Below, in pieces: positions 1 to 6,142 of a stretch of DNA of 13,079 nt (positions are counted from its first letter, which is position 1; the number at the start of each line of letters is the position of its first letter). The translations under genes and the position numbers were made by a program. Source of the DNA: an uncultured Bacilli bacterium (lineage in GTDB: Bacteria; Bacillota_I; Bacilli_A; RF39; UBA660); NCBI GenBank assembly GCA_944373065.1, contig CALWAJ010000033.1, positions 1 to 13,079 of the forward strand. Direction: 5' to 3'. Below the pieces are notes generated by a model. It did not search any database. It saw only the letters and a program-made list of their open reading frames with translations, and was not told the DNA's origin.

Positions 1-27
1 AGTAGATATGGCTAATTTTAATTTCCA

Positions 28-71
28 GGGTAAAATAATTCGTCAATTCTGGGGTAAAATAATTCGTCAAT
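28..71. repeat. Two direct copies of a 20-bp sequence, 24-bp period
   Basis: The sequence gggtaaaataattcgtcaat occurs at 28-47 and again, identical, at 52-71, so the period is 24 bp. Read in one frame it would give a repeated GKIIRQ, but I see no credible gene here. Only two copies are visible and they lie at the window's left edge, so the repeat may continue upstream or belong to the end of an element outside the window. Its function is unknown. Confidence 0.8.
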
Positions 72-125
72 CTACAAAAAAGTATGAAGAATCTATGTTT
101 ACAAAGTGTTACCTGGGGAGGGGGT

Positions 126-154
126 GTTTAAATTATCATAATGATAGTTTAAAC
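126..154. repeat. 14-bp inverted repeat (palindrome), possible operator
   Basis: The arms at 126-139 (GTTTAAATTATCAT) and 141-154 (ATGATAGTTTAAAC) are complementary at 13 of 14 positions, and the exception would be a G-U pair in RNA. Only one base separates the arms. The spacing suits a dimeric DNA-binding protein site better than a stable RNA hairpin, but no regulator is identifiable. It lies between the 24-bp repeat and the terminator at 184-214. Confidence 0.5.
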
Positions 155-183
155 ATTAATAGTACTTTCTTTCATTGTGAGAT

Positions 184-214
184 AAGAACAGGATAAGTGT
201 ATTCTGTTCTTTTT
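184..214 (+). terminator. Intrinsic terminator upstream of the surface-protein unit
   Basis: AAGAACAG (184-191) and CTGTTCTT (204-211) form a perfect 8-bp stem with a 12-nt loop. The T-run continues to 214. It would end a transcript entering from the left of the window. The stem is moderate and the T-run short. Confidence 0.55.
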
Positions 215-229
215 GCTGCGTCAAAGTAT

Positions 230-258
230 TTGATATATAGGACTTTATGTGTTAATAT
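230..258 (+). promoter_or_regulatory. Promoter for the surface-protein unit
   Basis: The -35 TTGATA (230-235, 5 of 6 to consensus) is followed by a 17-bp spacer and the -10 TAATAT (253-258, 4 of 6). Transcription would start near 265, about 55 nt before the ATG at 319. It lies just after the terminator at 184-214, which fits a new transcription unit. Inferred from sequence only. Confidence 0.5.
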
Positions 259-318
259 TTAAATAGAATAAAAGATAGTTATTTGGGCGACAATAAAATA
301 AGAGGAGTATATAAAGTT

Positions 319-1077
319 ATGAAAAAGTTTGGATTATTAATAGTGATTGGAATAATATTATTTATGCCTAAAGGGGTAGAAGCGAAAGAATATAGCATGT
401 ATGATGAATTTGTATCAGTAGGAAATAATAACTCACATGATTTTATAGTAAAACCTGGTGATGTATTAAGTAATATGAATTTTTATCTTTTTAGTGGAAT
501 GCTTATTTATGATCCTACAAATTCTTTGAAAGAAAGCTATGATCGTGATAATAATAATATTCCAGAAATTTATACGATAAAATCTTATGAGGAATTAACG
601 GGATTAACAGTTCCAGATGGTAAAAGAGCGTTAATTACATTGCATGTTGCTACTTCTTGTGCAGGAAATGGTTGGGTTTCTATTAATTATAAATTGGTAG
701 ATGATAATCCTAAAGAAGTAGTTTATTATAATACCTATGATGCAGAAAATAATAATCCCACAAGTTATTATGAAGAAGAAACAGATATATTGTTAACAGA
801 TATAAGTCGTGATGGCTATAAATTTTTAGGATGGTACACATCACCAACTTTTGAAGAAAATACAAGAGTAACTATGATAAGTAAAGATGATCCTGATGTT
901 TTAGAGTTGTATGCAAAATGGGAGAAGATAGAAGAAGTAGTGGATAGCAATGAAGATAATATCTTTACTAATCCAGAGACAGATTCAACGTCATATATAT
1001 TAATAGGAATATTAAGTATAGCGATATTAGGAACAGTATTAACAATAGTATATAGAATAAAAAAAGCAGGTGAGTGA
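319..1077 (+). CDS. Secreted, membrane-anchored protein with an InlB-type repeat
   Basis: This is a 252-aa protein. I chose ATG 319, not the upstream TTG at 283, because a GAGGAG-type ribosome site (302-307) precedes it and translation then begins directly with a signal peptide (MKKFGLLIVIGIILFMPKGVEA, cleavage likely after residue 22). Residues about 135-203 (VVYYNTYDAEN...DGYKFLGWYTS...LELYAKW) match the InlB B-repeat/Listeria-Bacteroides repeat pattern, a beta-grasp-like surface repeat known from internalins and many gut Firmicutes proteins. A transmembrane segment (about 225-246) and a short basic tail (RIKKAGE) close the protein. NPETD just before that segment resembles a sorting signal, with D where G would be usual. 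It is the first gene of the unit, and its stop lies one base before the next ATG. Role inferred: exposed surface protein, possibly adhesive. Confidence 0.8.
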   Translation: MKKFGLLIVIGIILFMPKGVEAKEYSMYDEFVSVGNNNSHDFIVKPGDVLSNMNFYLFSGMLIYDPTNSLKESYDRDNNNIPEIYTIKSYEELTGLTVPDGKRALITLHVATSCAGNGWVSINYKLVDDNPKEVVYYNTYDAENNNPTSYYEEETDILLTDISRDGYKFLGWYTSPTFEENTRVTMISKDDPDVLELYAKWEKIEEVVDSNEDNIFTNPETDSTSYILIGILSIAILGTVLTIVYRIKKAGE

Positions 1078-1078
1078 A

Positions 1079-1399
1079 ATGGTAAAGGTAAGAAAAGAGA
1101 TAATTATAATAGGTGTATTACTTTTATTAGTAATAGCATTAATAGGGGTATCATACGCTGCTTTTAGATTTATGGGTGAAGGGACTAAGTTAAATAAGAT
1201 AACTACAGGTTCTATTACTATGGAATATACAGAAAGTGATAATACTATTAGTTTAACAGGAGCATTACCAACAACTGATGAAACAGGAAAGAAAAGATTA
1301 AATCCGGGAGAGTATTTTGATTTTACAGTAAGTAGTACTATTGTAGGAGATGTAAATATCAATTATGAAATAAGTGCTAAAGAAGTAAAGGCACTATAG
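1079..1399 (+). CDS. TasA/camelysin-like N-terminal fragment (truncated by frameshift)
   Basis: This is a 106-aa reading frame. ATG 1079 follows the previous stop by one base, and AGGTGAG (1067-1073) inside the upstream gene is the ribosome site; GTG 1070 would overlap that site and is less likely. The start (MVKVRKEIIIIGVLLLLVIALIGVSYAAFR) is a hydrophobic signal or anchor ending in SYAAF. A beta-rich stretch with GSITMEYTES and EYFDFTVSS follows. This arrangement resembles TasA/CalY-like proteins that are processed by SipW-type signal peptidases; that family assignment is an inference. The frame stops at TAG 1397-1399, in mid-domain, and the continuation lies in the -1 frame (see the frameshift entry). 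It is therefore most likely the 5' part of the gene ending at 2988 and not a gene of its own. Confidence 0.6.
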   Translation: MVKVRKEIIIIGVLLLLVIALIGVSYAAFRFMGEGTKLNKITTGSITMEYTESDNTISLTGALPTTDETGKKRLNPGEYFDFTVSSTIVGDVNINYEISAKEVKAL

Positions 1400-1461
1400 A
1401 TGGAAAGTATATAAAATTATATTTAACGAGAATAAGAGAAGATGGAACAGAAGAAGAGTTA

Positions 1462-2988
1462 ATGGCTCCGGAAGTATATAATGAAGAGAGTACATCTAAC
1501 GATTATACAGGAAGACCTGCTAATGATATGAGTTTATATACAAGTAGCATGAGTAGTAGTGAAAGTAATAAATATAGACTTAGAATGTATGTAGATGAAA
1601 GTTATAATCCTCAAGATGATGGAGGAGGATTACAATTTAGTGTTCAAGTGAATGTTTATGGAAAAGATGGAGATAGGTCTTTATCTGCCGGGGAGACAGT
1701 GATAGAAAATTTAACTAGTGGAAGTACTTTTGATGATGGGGGAGATACATTTATAACAGGAGAAGATCCTAATAACTATATCTGGTATAGTGGTAAATTA
1801 TGGAGAGCTGTGAGTGTTAATAATGAAGCGAAGACAACTAAATTAGTAACACAGTGGAATATAAGTGCAATAAGTTATGATGATGATAGTAGTGCATTTG
1901 AAGGAAGTTATATGGAAGAATGGTTAAATGATACAACAGTAGATGGATTCTTAGGCAATTTAAGAGATTATGAGAGTTTTATAGTGACAGATGCTAAGTG
2001 GAATGCTACAGAAGATTCAACATATTTTGGAAGTATAACAAGACCTAGTGATAGTGGTACAGTAGTAACAGATGCTGTAGGGTTACTTAATATTTATGAG
2101 TATCAATCAAGTAATAATGGAGAGTCAAATGGATATTTAAATAACGAACTTGATTGGTGGACTTTAACACCATATAGTATGTCTAACGTGTGGAGATGGG
2201 ATAGCTTTGGTCGTTACGCAAGCAATCAAAGTTCTGATGGTGGTAGTGGTGTTCGTCCATCAATAAATCTAAAATCTAACGTTCAAATTGTTGATGGCGA
2301 TGGGACAAAAGATAACCCTTATCGCTTAAACGGAGATAATGATACTAATCTTTTAGGAACCCTCCTTTCAAGTAGGTATAGTGGAGAATATATAAAGTTT
2401 GGAAATGATAAAAATAATCTATATCGAATAGTAAGTCATGAAACCCCAGGATTAACTAAAATAACTAGTTTCGAACCATTAAAAAGTTCAGGAACGTTTA
2501 TAACAAGTGCATTTGATAGTAATAGTAGCGATAATTATTCAAGTGGTACAACAATAGGTACATTTTTAAATGGCGACTATCTAACAAATTATGTAGATAG
2601 CACATATAGTAATATGATAGAAGATAGTACAACATGGTATTTAGGAACAGTAGGTATTGGTAGTTCGTTTAAATTAGCAAAATATATAGATACAACTGGG
2701 ACTTCAACAACATCGAATGTAACAGAAGCTACAGTAGGTTTATTAAGATATGGAGAATTAATGGCAGGCCAATTTGATAAACGAGATAATACTGAAAATT
2801 ATTGGCTTTTAACACCGTATAGTTCGTCTTATGTGCGTTCTGTTAGCCTTAACGGCACTGCTCAAGGTGCTTCGCCTCCGATTAGTTCTAGCGGTGTTCA
2901 TCCATCCCTAAATCTTAAATCCAATGTCATAATAACAGGGGGAGACGGAACTAAAAATAACCCATTTACGATTGAACTTGCTAGTTAA
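1462..2988 (+). CDS. Two-domain variable surface protein (3' fragment)
   Basis: This is 508 aa from ATG 1462; the same frame is open back past 1387, so 1462 is probably not the natural start and its ribosome site is poor. Residues 1-70 finish the TasA-like domain. Two tandem units follow, about 100-290 and 295-508. Each begins with an IWYSGKLWRAVSV- or IKFGNDKNNLYRIVS-like strand and ends in W/YW.LTPYS, a 28-residue hypervariable stretch, and then GV-R/H-PS-I/L-NLKSNV.I..GDGTK.NP. The layout resembles the C-type-lectin-like/DUF6273-like domains common in gut Firmicutes surface proteins, which share features with FGE and with targets of diversity-generating retroelements. No C-terminal anchor is seen, so attachment would rely on the N-terminal segment. 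Likely role: exposed ligand-binding or fibre-associated protein; the ligand is unknown. Confidence 0.65.
   Translation: MAPEVYNEESTSNDYTGRPANDMSLYTSSMSSSESNKYRLRMYVDESYNPQDDGGGLQFSVQVNVYGKDGDRSLSAGETVIENLTSGSTFDDGGDTFITGEDPNNYIWYSGKLWRAVSVNNEAKTTKLVTQWNISAISYDDDSSAFEGSYMEEWLNDTTVDGFLGNLRDYESFIVTDAKWNATEDSTYFGSITRPSDSGTVVTDAVGLLNIYEYQSSNNGESNGYLNNELDWWTLTPYSMSNVWRWDSFGRYASNQSSDGGSGVRPSINLKSNVQIVDGDGTKDNPYRLNGDNDTNLLGTLLSSRYSGEYIKFGNDKNNLYRIVSHETPGLTKITSFEPLKSSGTFITSAFDSNSSDNYSSGTTIGTFLNGDYLTNYVDSTYSNMIEDSTTWYLGTVGIGSSFKLAKYIDTTGTSTTSNVTEATVGLLRYGELMAGQFDKRDNTENYWLLTPYSSSYVRSVSLNGTAQGASPPISSSGVHPSLNLKSNVIITGGDGTKNNPFTIELAS
2179..2262 (+). other. Hypervariable block 1 (possible DGR-type variable region)
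   Basis: These 28 codons lie between LTPYS and the conserved INLKSNV. By hand count it is 46 % G+C and 23 % A, against about 30 % G+C in neighbouring coding sequence. Almost every residue differs from the equivalent block in the second domain, while the flanks are conserved. Confidence 0.45.
2824..2907 (+). other. Hypervariable block 2 (possible DGR-type variable region)
   Basis: These 28 codons sit at the C-terminal end of the second domain. By hand count it is 51 % G+C and only 14 % A, with runs of NNT/NNC codons (CGT TCT GTT AGC CTT AAC GGC), very unlike the surrounding AT-rich gene. Loss of A with T/C third positions is the signature left by adenine-directed mutagenesis of AAT/AAC template codons. 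No reverse transcriptase or template repeat lies in this window. Confidence 0.45.
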
Positions 2989-2991
2989 TTT

Positions 2992-3025
2992 AAGACTATA
3001 AAACTTCTTATAGTCTTTTATTTTG
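2992..3025 (+). terminator. Strong intrinsic terminator after the surface-protein unit
   Basis: AAGACTATAA (2992-3001) pairs perfectly with TTATAGTCTT (3008-3017) around a 6-nt loop, followed by TTATTTT. It separates the surface genes from obg. Confidence 0.88.
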
Positions 3026-3035
3026 TCTTAGTTTA

Positions 3036-3044
3036 TGATACAAT
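3036..3044 (+). promoter_or_regulatory. Extended -10 promoter of obg
   Basis: TATGATACAAT contains TGn directly before the -10 TACAAT (3039-3044). A -35 at 17 bp is poor (TTTTAT, 3016-3021), which is typical when an extended -10 is present. The start would be near 3051, giving a very short leader before the ribosome site at 3057. The same TATGATAC core recurs before the gene at 9461. Confidence 0.5.
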
Positions 3045-3070
3045 CTAGTCATGTTTAGGAGGTGTTAATT

Positions 3071-4342
3071 GTGTTTGTAGATGAAGTAACACTTAAAGTA
3101 ATCGCTGGAAGTGGTGGTGATGGCTGTACGGCTTTCCGTCGTGAAAAATATATTCCTATGGGAGGACCTTATGGAGGTAATGGAGGACATGGTGCTGATA
3201 TTATCTTTAAAGTAGATGAAGGACTTCATACCTTACTTGATTTACGTTATCAAAAAGAGATAAAAGGTAAAAAGGGTGAGAATGGTAAAGGTAAGAATCA
3301 ACATGGTAAAGGTGCTGAACCTTTAATTGTTAAAGTACCTCAAGGAACTGTTGTAACTGATTTAGATACAGGTCTTATTCTTGCCGATTTAAAGGGTAAA
3401 GATGATGAAGCAGTAATTTGTAAAGGTGGTCGTGGAGGACGAGGTAATACGGCTTTTAAAACGCAGACAAATACTGCCCCAAATTTTTCTGAAAATGGAG
3501 AGCCAGGTGAGGAGAGGACTATAAAAGTGGAACTTAAACTTCTCGCTGATGTTGGCCTTGTTGGTCTTCCAAGTGTTGGTAAGAGTACAATTATATCTAA
3601 AGTTAGTAAAGCTAAACCTAAGATAGCAGAATATCACTTTACAACATTAAAACCTAACCTTGGAGTAGTACGTGCCTCTAATGGTAAAACTTTTGTTATG
3701 GCTGACCTTCCTGGGTTAATAGAAGGTGCTAGTAAAGGAGAGGGATTAGGTGATAGATTCTTAAGACATATAGAACGTACTAGAGTAATACTTCATGTTA
3801 TCGATATGGCTGGTACTGAAGGAAGAGATCCATATGAAGATTATGTTTTAATAAATAAAGAACTTGAAGACTTTAATAAAAAACTACTTACTAAACCTAT
3901 GGTGATTATTGCCAATAAAATGGATATGCCAAATGCTAAAGAAAATCTTGATAAATTCAAAGAGAAAGTTAAAGATAAAAAAATCTTTGAGATAAGTGCA
4001 ATTACAAGTGAAGGACTTAGTGAAGTAGTGGATTACTTAAGTGATTTGTTAGATACTATCAAGGAAGAAAATCTTTATGAAGATGATGCATTTGAATCTC
4101 ATGTCTTATATAAATTTAAGGAAGAGAAACCTTTTACTATCGAAAAAGAAGGTAATGACTTTGTAATTAAAGGAGAAAAAGTAGAGAAATTGTTTAAAAT
4201 GACTAAATTTACTGATGAAGGTATTAAAAGATTTAGTAACAAGCTTAGAAAAATGGGTATTGATGAAGAACTTGAGAAGTTGGGGGCAACTGATGGGGAT
4301 ATGGTTAGAATATTAGATTTTTACTTTGAGTATCGTAAATAA
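3071..4342 (+). CDS. obg: Obg/CgtA ribosome-assembly GTPase
   Basis: This 423-aa GTPase acts in late 50S subunit assembly and in stress/(p)ppGpp signalling (family knowledge). GTG 3071 is chosen because AGGAGGTG (3057-3064) lies six bases before it and the product then begins MFVDEVTLKV like other Obg proteins. Domains: the glycine-rich Obg fold (about 1-157, with GSGGDGCTAFRREKYIPMGGP), the G domain with G1 GLPSVGKS (165-172), switch FTTLKPNLGVV, G3 DLPGL (212-216), G4 NKMD (282-285) and G5 SAITSEG (299-305), and a C-terminal OCT domain (about 350-423). Length and motifs are normal, and all key GTPase residues are present. It is first in its transcription unit; its stop overlaps the next start by one base (TAATG), so translation is probably coupled. 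Confidence 0.98.
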   Translation: MFVDEVTLKVIAGSGGDGCTAFRREKYIPMGGPYGGNGGHGADIIFKVDEGLHTLLDLRYQKEIKGKKGENGKGKNQHGKGAEPLIVKVPQGTVVTDLDTGLILADLKGKDDEAVICKGGRGGRGNTAFKTQTNTAPNFSENGEPGEERTIKVELKLLADVGLVGLPSVGKSTIISKVSKAKPKIAEYHFTTLKPNLGVVRASNGKTFVMADLPGLIEGASKGEGLGDRFLRHIERTRVILHVIDMAGTEGRDPYEDYVLINKELEDFNKKLLTKPMVIIANKMDMPNAKENLDKFKEKVKDKKIFEISAITSEGLSEVVDYLSDLLDTIKEENLYEDDAFESHVLYKFKEEKPFTIEKEGNDFVIKGEKVEKLFKMTKFTDEGIKRFSNKLRKMGIDEELEKLGATDGDMVRILDFYFEYRK

Positions 4343-5559
4343 TGAAAGACTTAGATAGAGTACTTAACCCTAACGAGAGATTTTTAGAATATAGGGATTA
4401 TCTAATAGATTTAATCGCTAGTTCCTATCATAAAAATTTTAAAGACTTAATTGCAAATAGAATAAAAAATACTTATTATTTCTTTGATTCTCCTCCTTAT
4501 GTTACATCTAAAGCTTTGAAAAGATTAAACTGCAATTTAAATGACTTAAAGACTTATGCACATATAATATATGACTATAAAATTAAAGATAAGGAAATAA
4601 CAGAGGATATTAATAAATACATTTGTTCTTATTTAAAAGAATTACTAAATATTAGTGATGAGTTTTTTGATAATAATAAAAATGCTATTTTAAATCTTAG
4701 ATTTGATGCTTTTTCTTTTGAAAATAATTTCTTTTTATCAAGTGATGAAAGATTAAGAAGTAAAGTTTTAAATATGCAAAAAGACTATTTAGATTCTTGT
4801 GAAGTAATTGGATTAACACCTTTGGTCGATGAAGAAAAAATTGAAAAATACCTTGATTTTTTAGATAGATGTGAAAGAATTTATGAACAAACAATTATTA
4901 GAAAAACAGAATATGGTAAAAATCTTTTAAATAAATTAGATGAAAATATTAGTTCATATCATAGACTAGAAATTGCTAAGCAAGCTTTATTCTTTGATGA
5001 AGATGATGCAGCTAGATCGATGTTATTTGAAATAGATAAACATAATTCAATAAAAATTTTAGCATTACCTATTTTGAAAAATATCTTTTATAAAAGTCTT
5101 GATATAAATCTTTTACATGAATTAGCTCATGTAAGTGAAATGGGTAATAAAATTTGTAGTTTTGTAGTAGATGAGAAATATCGAATATTTAATGAATTTA
5201 GAACTCAAGATAAAGCGAGATATCTACTTAAAAAGATGAGAGATGATAATGTTTATATATTTGATCAGGATGAAAATATAGACATATATAAGAATCAATA
5301 TGACTTTTTCTTACCTCTTTTGAAATCATTTATTGAAAGACATAGAGAAATGTTTGATTATTCTGCTATTAATAATAGAACATCTTATATATATAAAACA
5401 TTAGGAAGAGATAATTTTGATAGTTATTGTACTTTTTTAACTGATTTGTATTATAATAATTTTGATATTAGGAGTTTTGATTTTGATGATAGTATTATTT
5501 TAGAAAATAATAACTTAATAGATAAAATGAAAACTTATACTAAGAAAAGAGGTAGGTAA
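4342..5559 (+). CDS. Unrecognised protein with HELAH zinc-protease motif
   Basis: This 405-aa cytoplasmic-looking protein has no signal peptide or clear membrane segment and belongs to no family I recognise. ATG 4342 overlaps the obg stop by one base and has no strong ribosome site of its own, which suggests coupling to obg. The notable feature is HELAH at residues 259-263 in LLHELAHVSEMG, followed by a second acidic candidate in FNEFRTQDKAR (E285, 22 residues after the last His). HExxH plus a downstream Glu in an NE.xTQ context is the pattern of gluzincin-like metallopeptidases. The N-terminal 240 residues are helical and charged. A peptidase role is inference; the target is unknown. Position after obg could mean a conserved housekeeping partner or simple proximity. 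Confidence 0.85.
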   Translation: MKDLDRVLNPNERFLEYRDYLIDLIASSYHKNFKDLIANRIKNTYYFFDSPPYVTSKALKRLNCNLNDLKTYAHIIYDYKIKDKEITEDINKYICSYLKELLNISDEFFDNNKNAILNLRFDAFSFENNFFLSSDERLRSKVLNMQKDYLDSCEVIGLTPLVDEEKIEKYLDFLDRCERIYEQTIIRKTEYGKNLLNKLDENISSYHRLEIAKQALFFDEDDAARSMLFEIDKHNSIKILALPILKNIFYKSLDINLLHELAHVSEMGNKICSFVVDEKYRIFNEFRTQDKARYLLKKMRDDNVYIFDQDENIDIYKNQYDFFLPLLKSFIERHREMFDYSAINNRTSYIYKTLGRDNFDSYCTFLTDLYYNNFDIRSFDFDDSIILENNNLIDKMKTYTKKRGR

Positions 5560-5560
5560 T

Positions 5561-6076
5561 ATGTTTAAGAAAAATAAAAATTTTGATGTTGATAACTTCT
5601 TTAAAGAATTAAAAGAACGTTGGGAGAATAATGAAAAACTAGCTAAGGAGTTAGTTTCTTCTGATCATTATATTAAAGCTTTGGAAAATTTTACTAATCA
5701 GTACGACTATTTTACTAATGGTCCTTTGTTTTCTTACTTTAAAGATTATAATGCTGATGAAATTATTGATAATTTAGGCTTTTTCTTTGATGGGATTGAA
5801 AATTATACTAAGGAAAATTTTATTTTCCCTGTTGATATGGGATTAGGACACTACTATAAAATAAAGAATGAAAATGCTTATTATTATATTGGCTATGTTA
5901 ATGGATATGGAGGATATCATTTTTGTAGAAGACTAAAAGAGGGGGATGATAGTTTCTTAGATTTTCAGTATATTAAAAGAAATATAGATTTAGTTACTGA
6001 TTATTCTAAAATAGATTTGTCATCTTCTTGTGAAGTTCCTTTAAAGAAGCTTATTAAAGTAAAGAAAGATATATAA
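5561..6076 (+). CDS. Hypothetical acidic/aromatic protein
   Basis: This is a 171-aa protein I do not recognise. ATG 5561 follows the previous stop by one base, with GGTAGG (5551-5556) as a modest ribosome site. It is soluble, with no signal peptide. The first half is helical and charged (FFKELKERWENNEKLAKELV). The second half is rich in Tyr, Gly and Phe (YYKIKNENAYYYIGYVNG followed by YGGYHF), which suggests a compact beta-rich domain. It is the last gene of the obg unit and ends 14 bases before a hairpin terminator. No catalytic motif is evident. Small immunity-like or adaptor folds are possible, but I have no sequence evidence for any of them. Confidence 0.8.
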   Translation: MFKKNKNFDVDNFFKELKERWENNEKLAKELVSSDHYIKALENFTNQYDYFTNGPLFSYFKDYNADEIIDNLGFFFDGIENYTKENFIFPVDMGLGHYYKIKNENAYYYIGYVNGYGGYHFCRRLKEGDDSFLDFQYIKRNIDLVTDYSKIDLSSSCEVPLKKLIKVKKDI

Positions 6077-6090
6077 TCTTTATAATTAAA

Positions 6091-6136
6091 AAATGTATCT
6101 TGTTTGCTTGTATTGAAGATACATTTATGTTATTAT
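6091..6136 (+). terminator. Hairpin terminator ending the obg unit
   Basis: AAATGTATCTT (6091-6101) pairs perfectly over 11 bp with AAGATACATTT (6116-6126) around a 14-nt loop. The downstream T-run is weak (ATGTTATTATTT), so termination may be partial. The same bases carry the next promoter: its -35 sits in the loop and its -10 immediately downstream. Confidence 0.65.
6108..6136 (+). promoter_or_regulatory. Promoter of the small RNA/peptide unit
   Basis: The -35 is TTGTAT (6108-6113), with a 17-bp spacer and -10 TATTAT (6131-6136) preceded by TGT (6128-6130), an extended -10. Transcription would start around 6142-6144, exactly at the 5' arm of the long-range stem. Confidence 0.6.
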
Positions 6137-6142
6137 TTACCT

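Larger units (their letters stand above)
1079..2988 (+). pseudogene. Frameshifted surface protein gene (636 aa if restored)
   Basis: Frame 1079-1399 ends ...ISAKEVK-AL-stop, while the -1 frame from 1387 reads KGTIDGKYIKLYLTRIRED and runs without a stop into the long frame ending at 2988. One extra A in the AAA at 1387-1389 would fuse both parts into one protein of about 636 aa: signal/anchor, TasA-like domain, then two tandem variable domains. The junction is only a triple A, neither a long homopolymer expected of phase variation nor a classical X XXY YYZ slippery heptamer. A real mutation or a sequencing/assembly error are the simplest readings. A terminator follows at 2992, and no downstream gene depends on it. 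Confidence 0.75.

Noticed and set aside
8..196. 62-codon open frame at the left edge containing GKIIRQ twice
   Set aside because: No ribosome site, low-complexity content produced by the 24-bp repeat, and it runs into the palindrome and terminator. Judged non-coding.
1039..1362. Open frame on the minus strand (107 codons)
   Set aside because: It lies opposite the TasA-like gene and the end of the InlB-repeat gene, both with ribosome sites and signal peptides; it is a mirror of their AT-rich codons. The same holds for minus-strand frames at 3389-3637, 4697-4894 and 7563-7748.
1385..1399. Programmed -1 frameshifting as an explanation of the split gene
   Set aside because: The site A-GTA-AAG does not form a X XXY YYZ heptamer, there is no upstream Shine-Dalgarno-like stimulator or clear downstream stem, and the tract is only three A. 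A mutation or sequence error is simpler.
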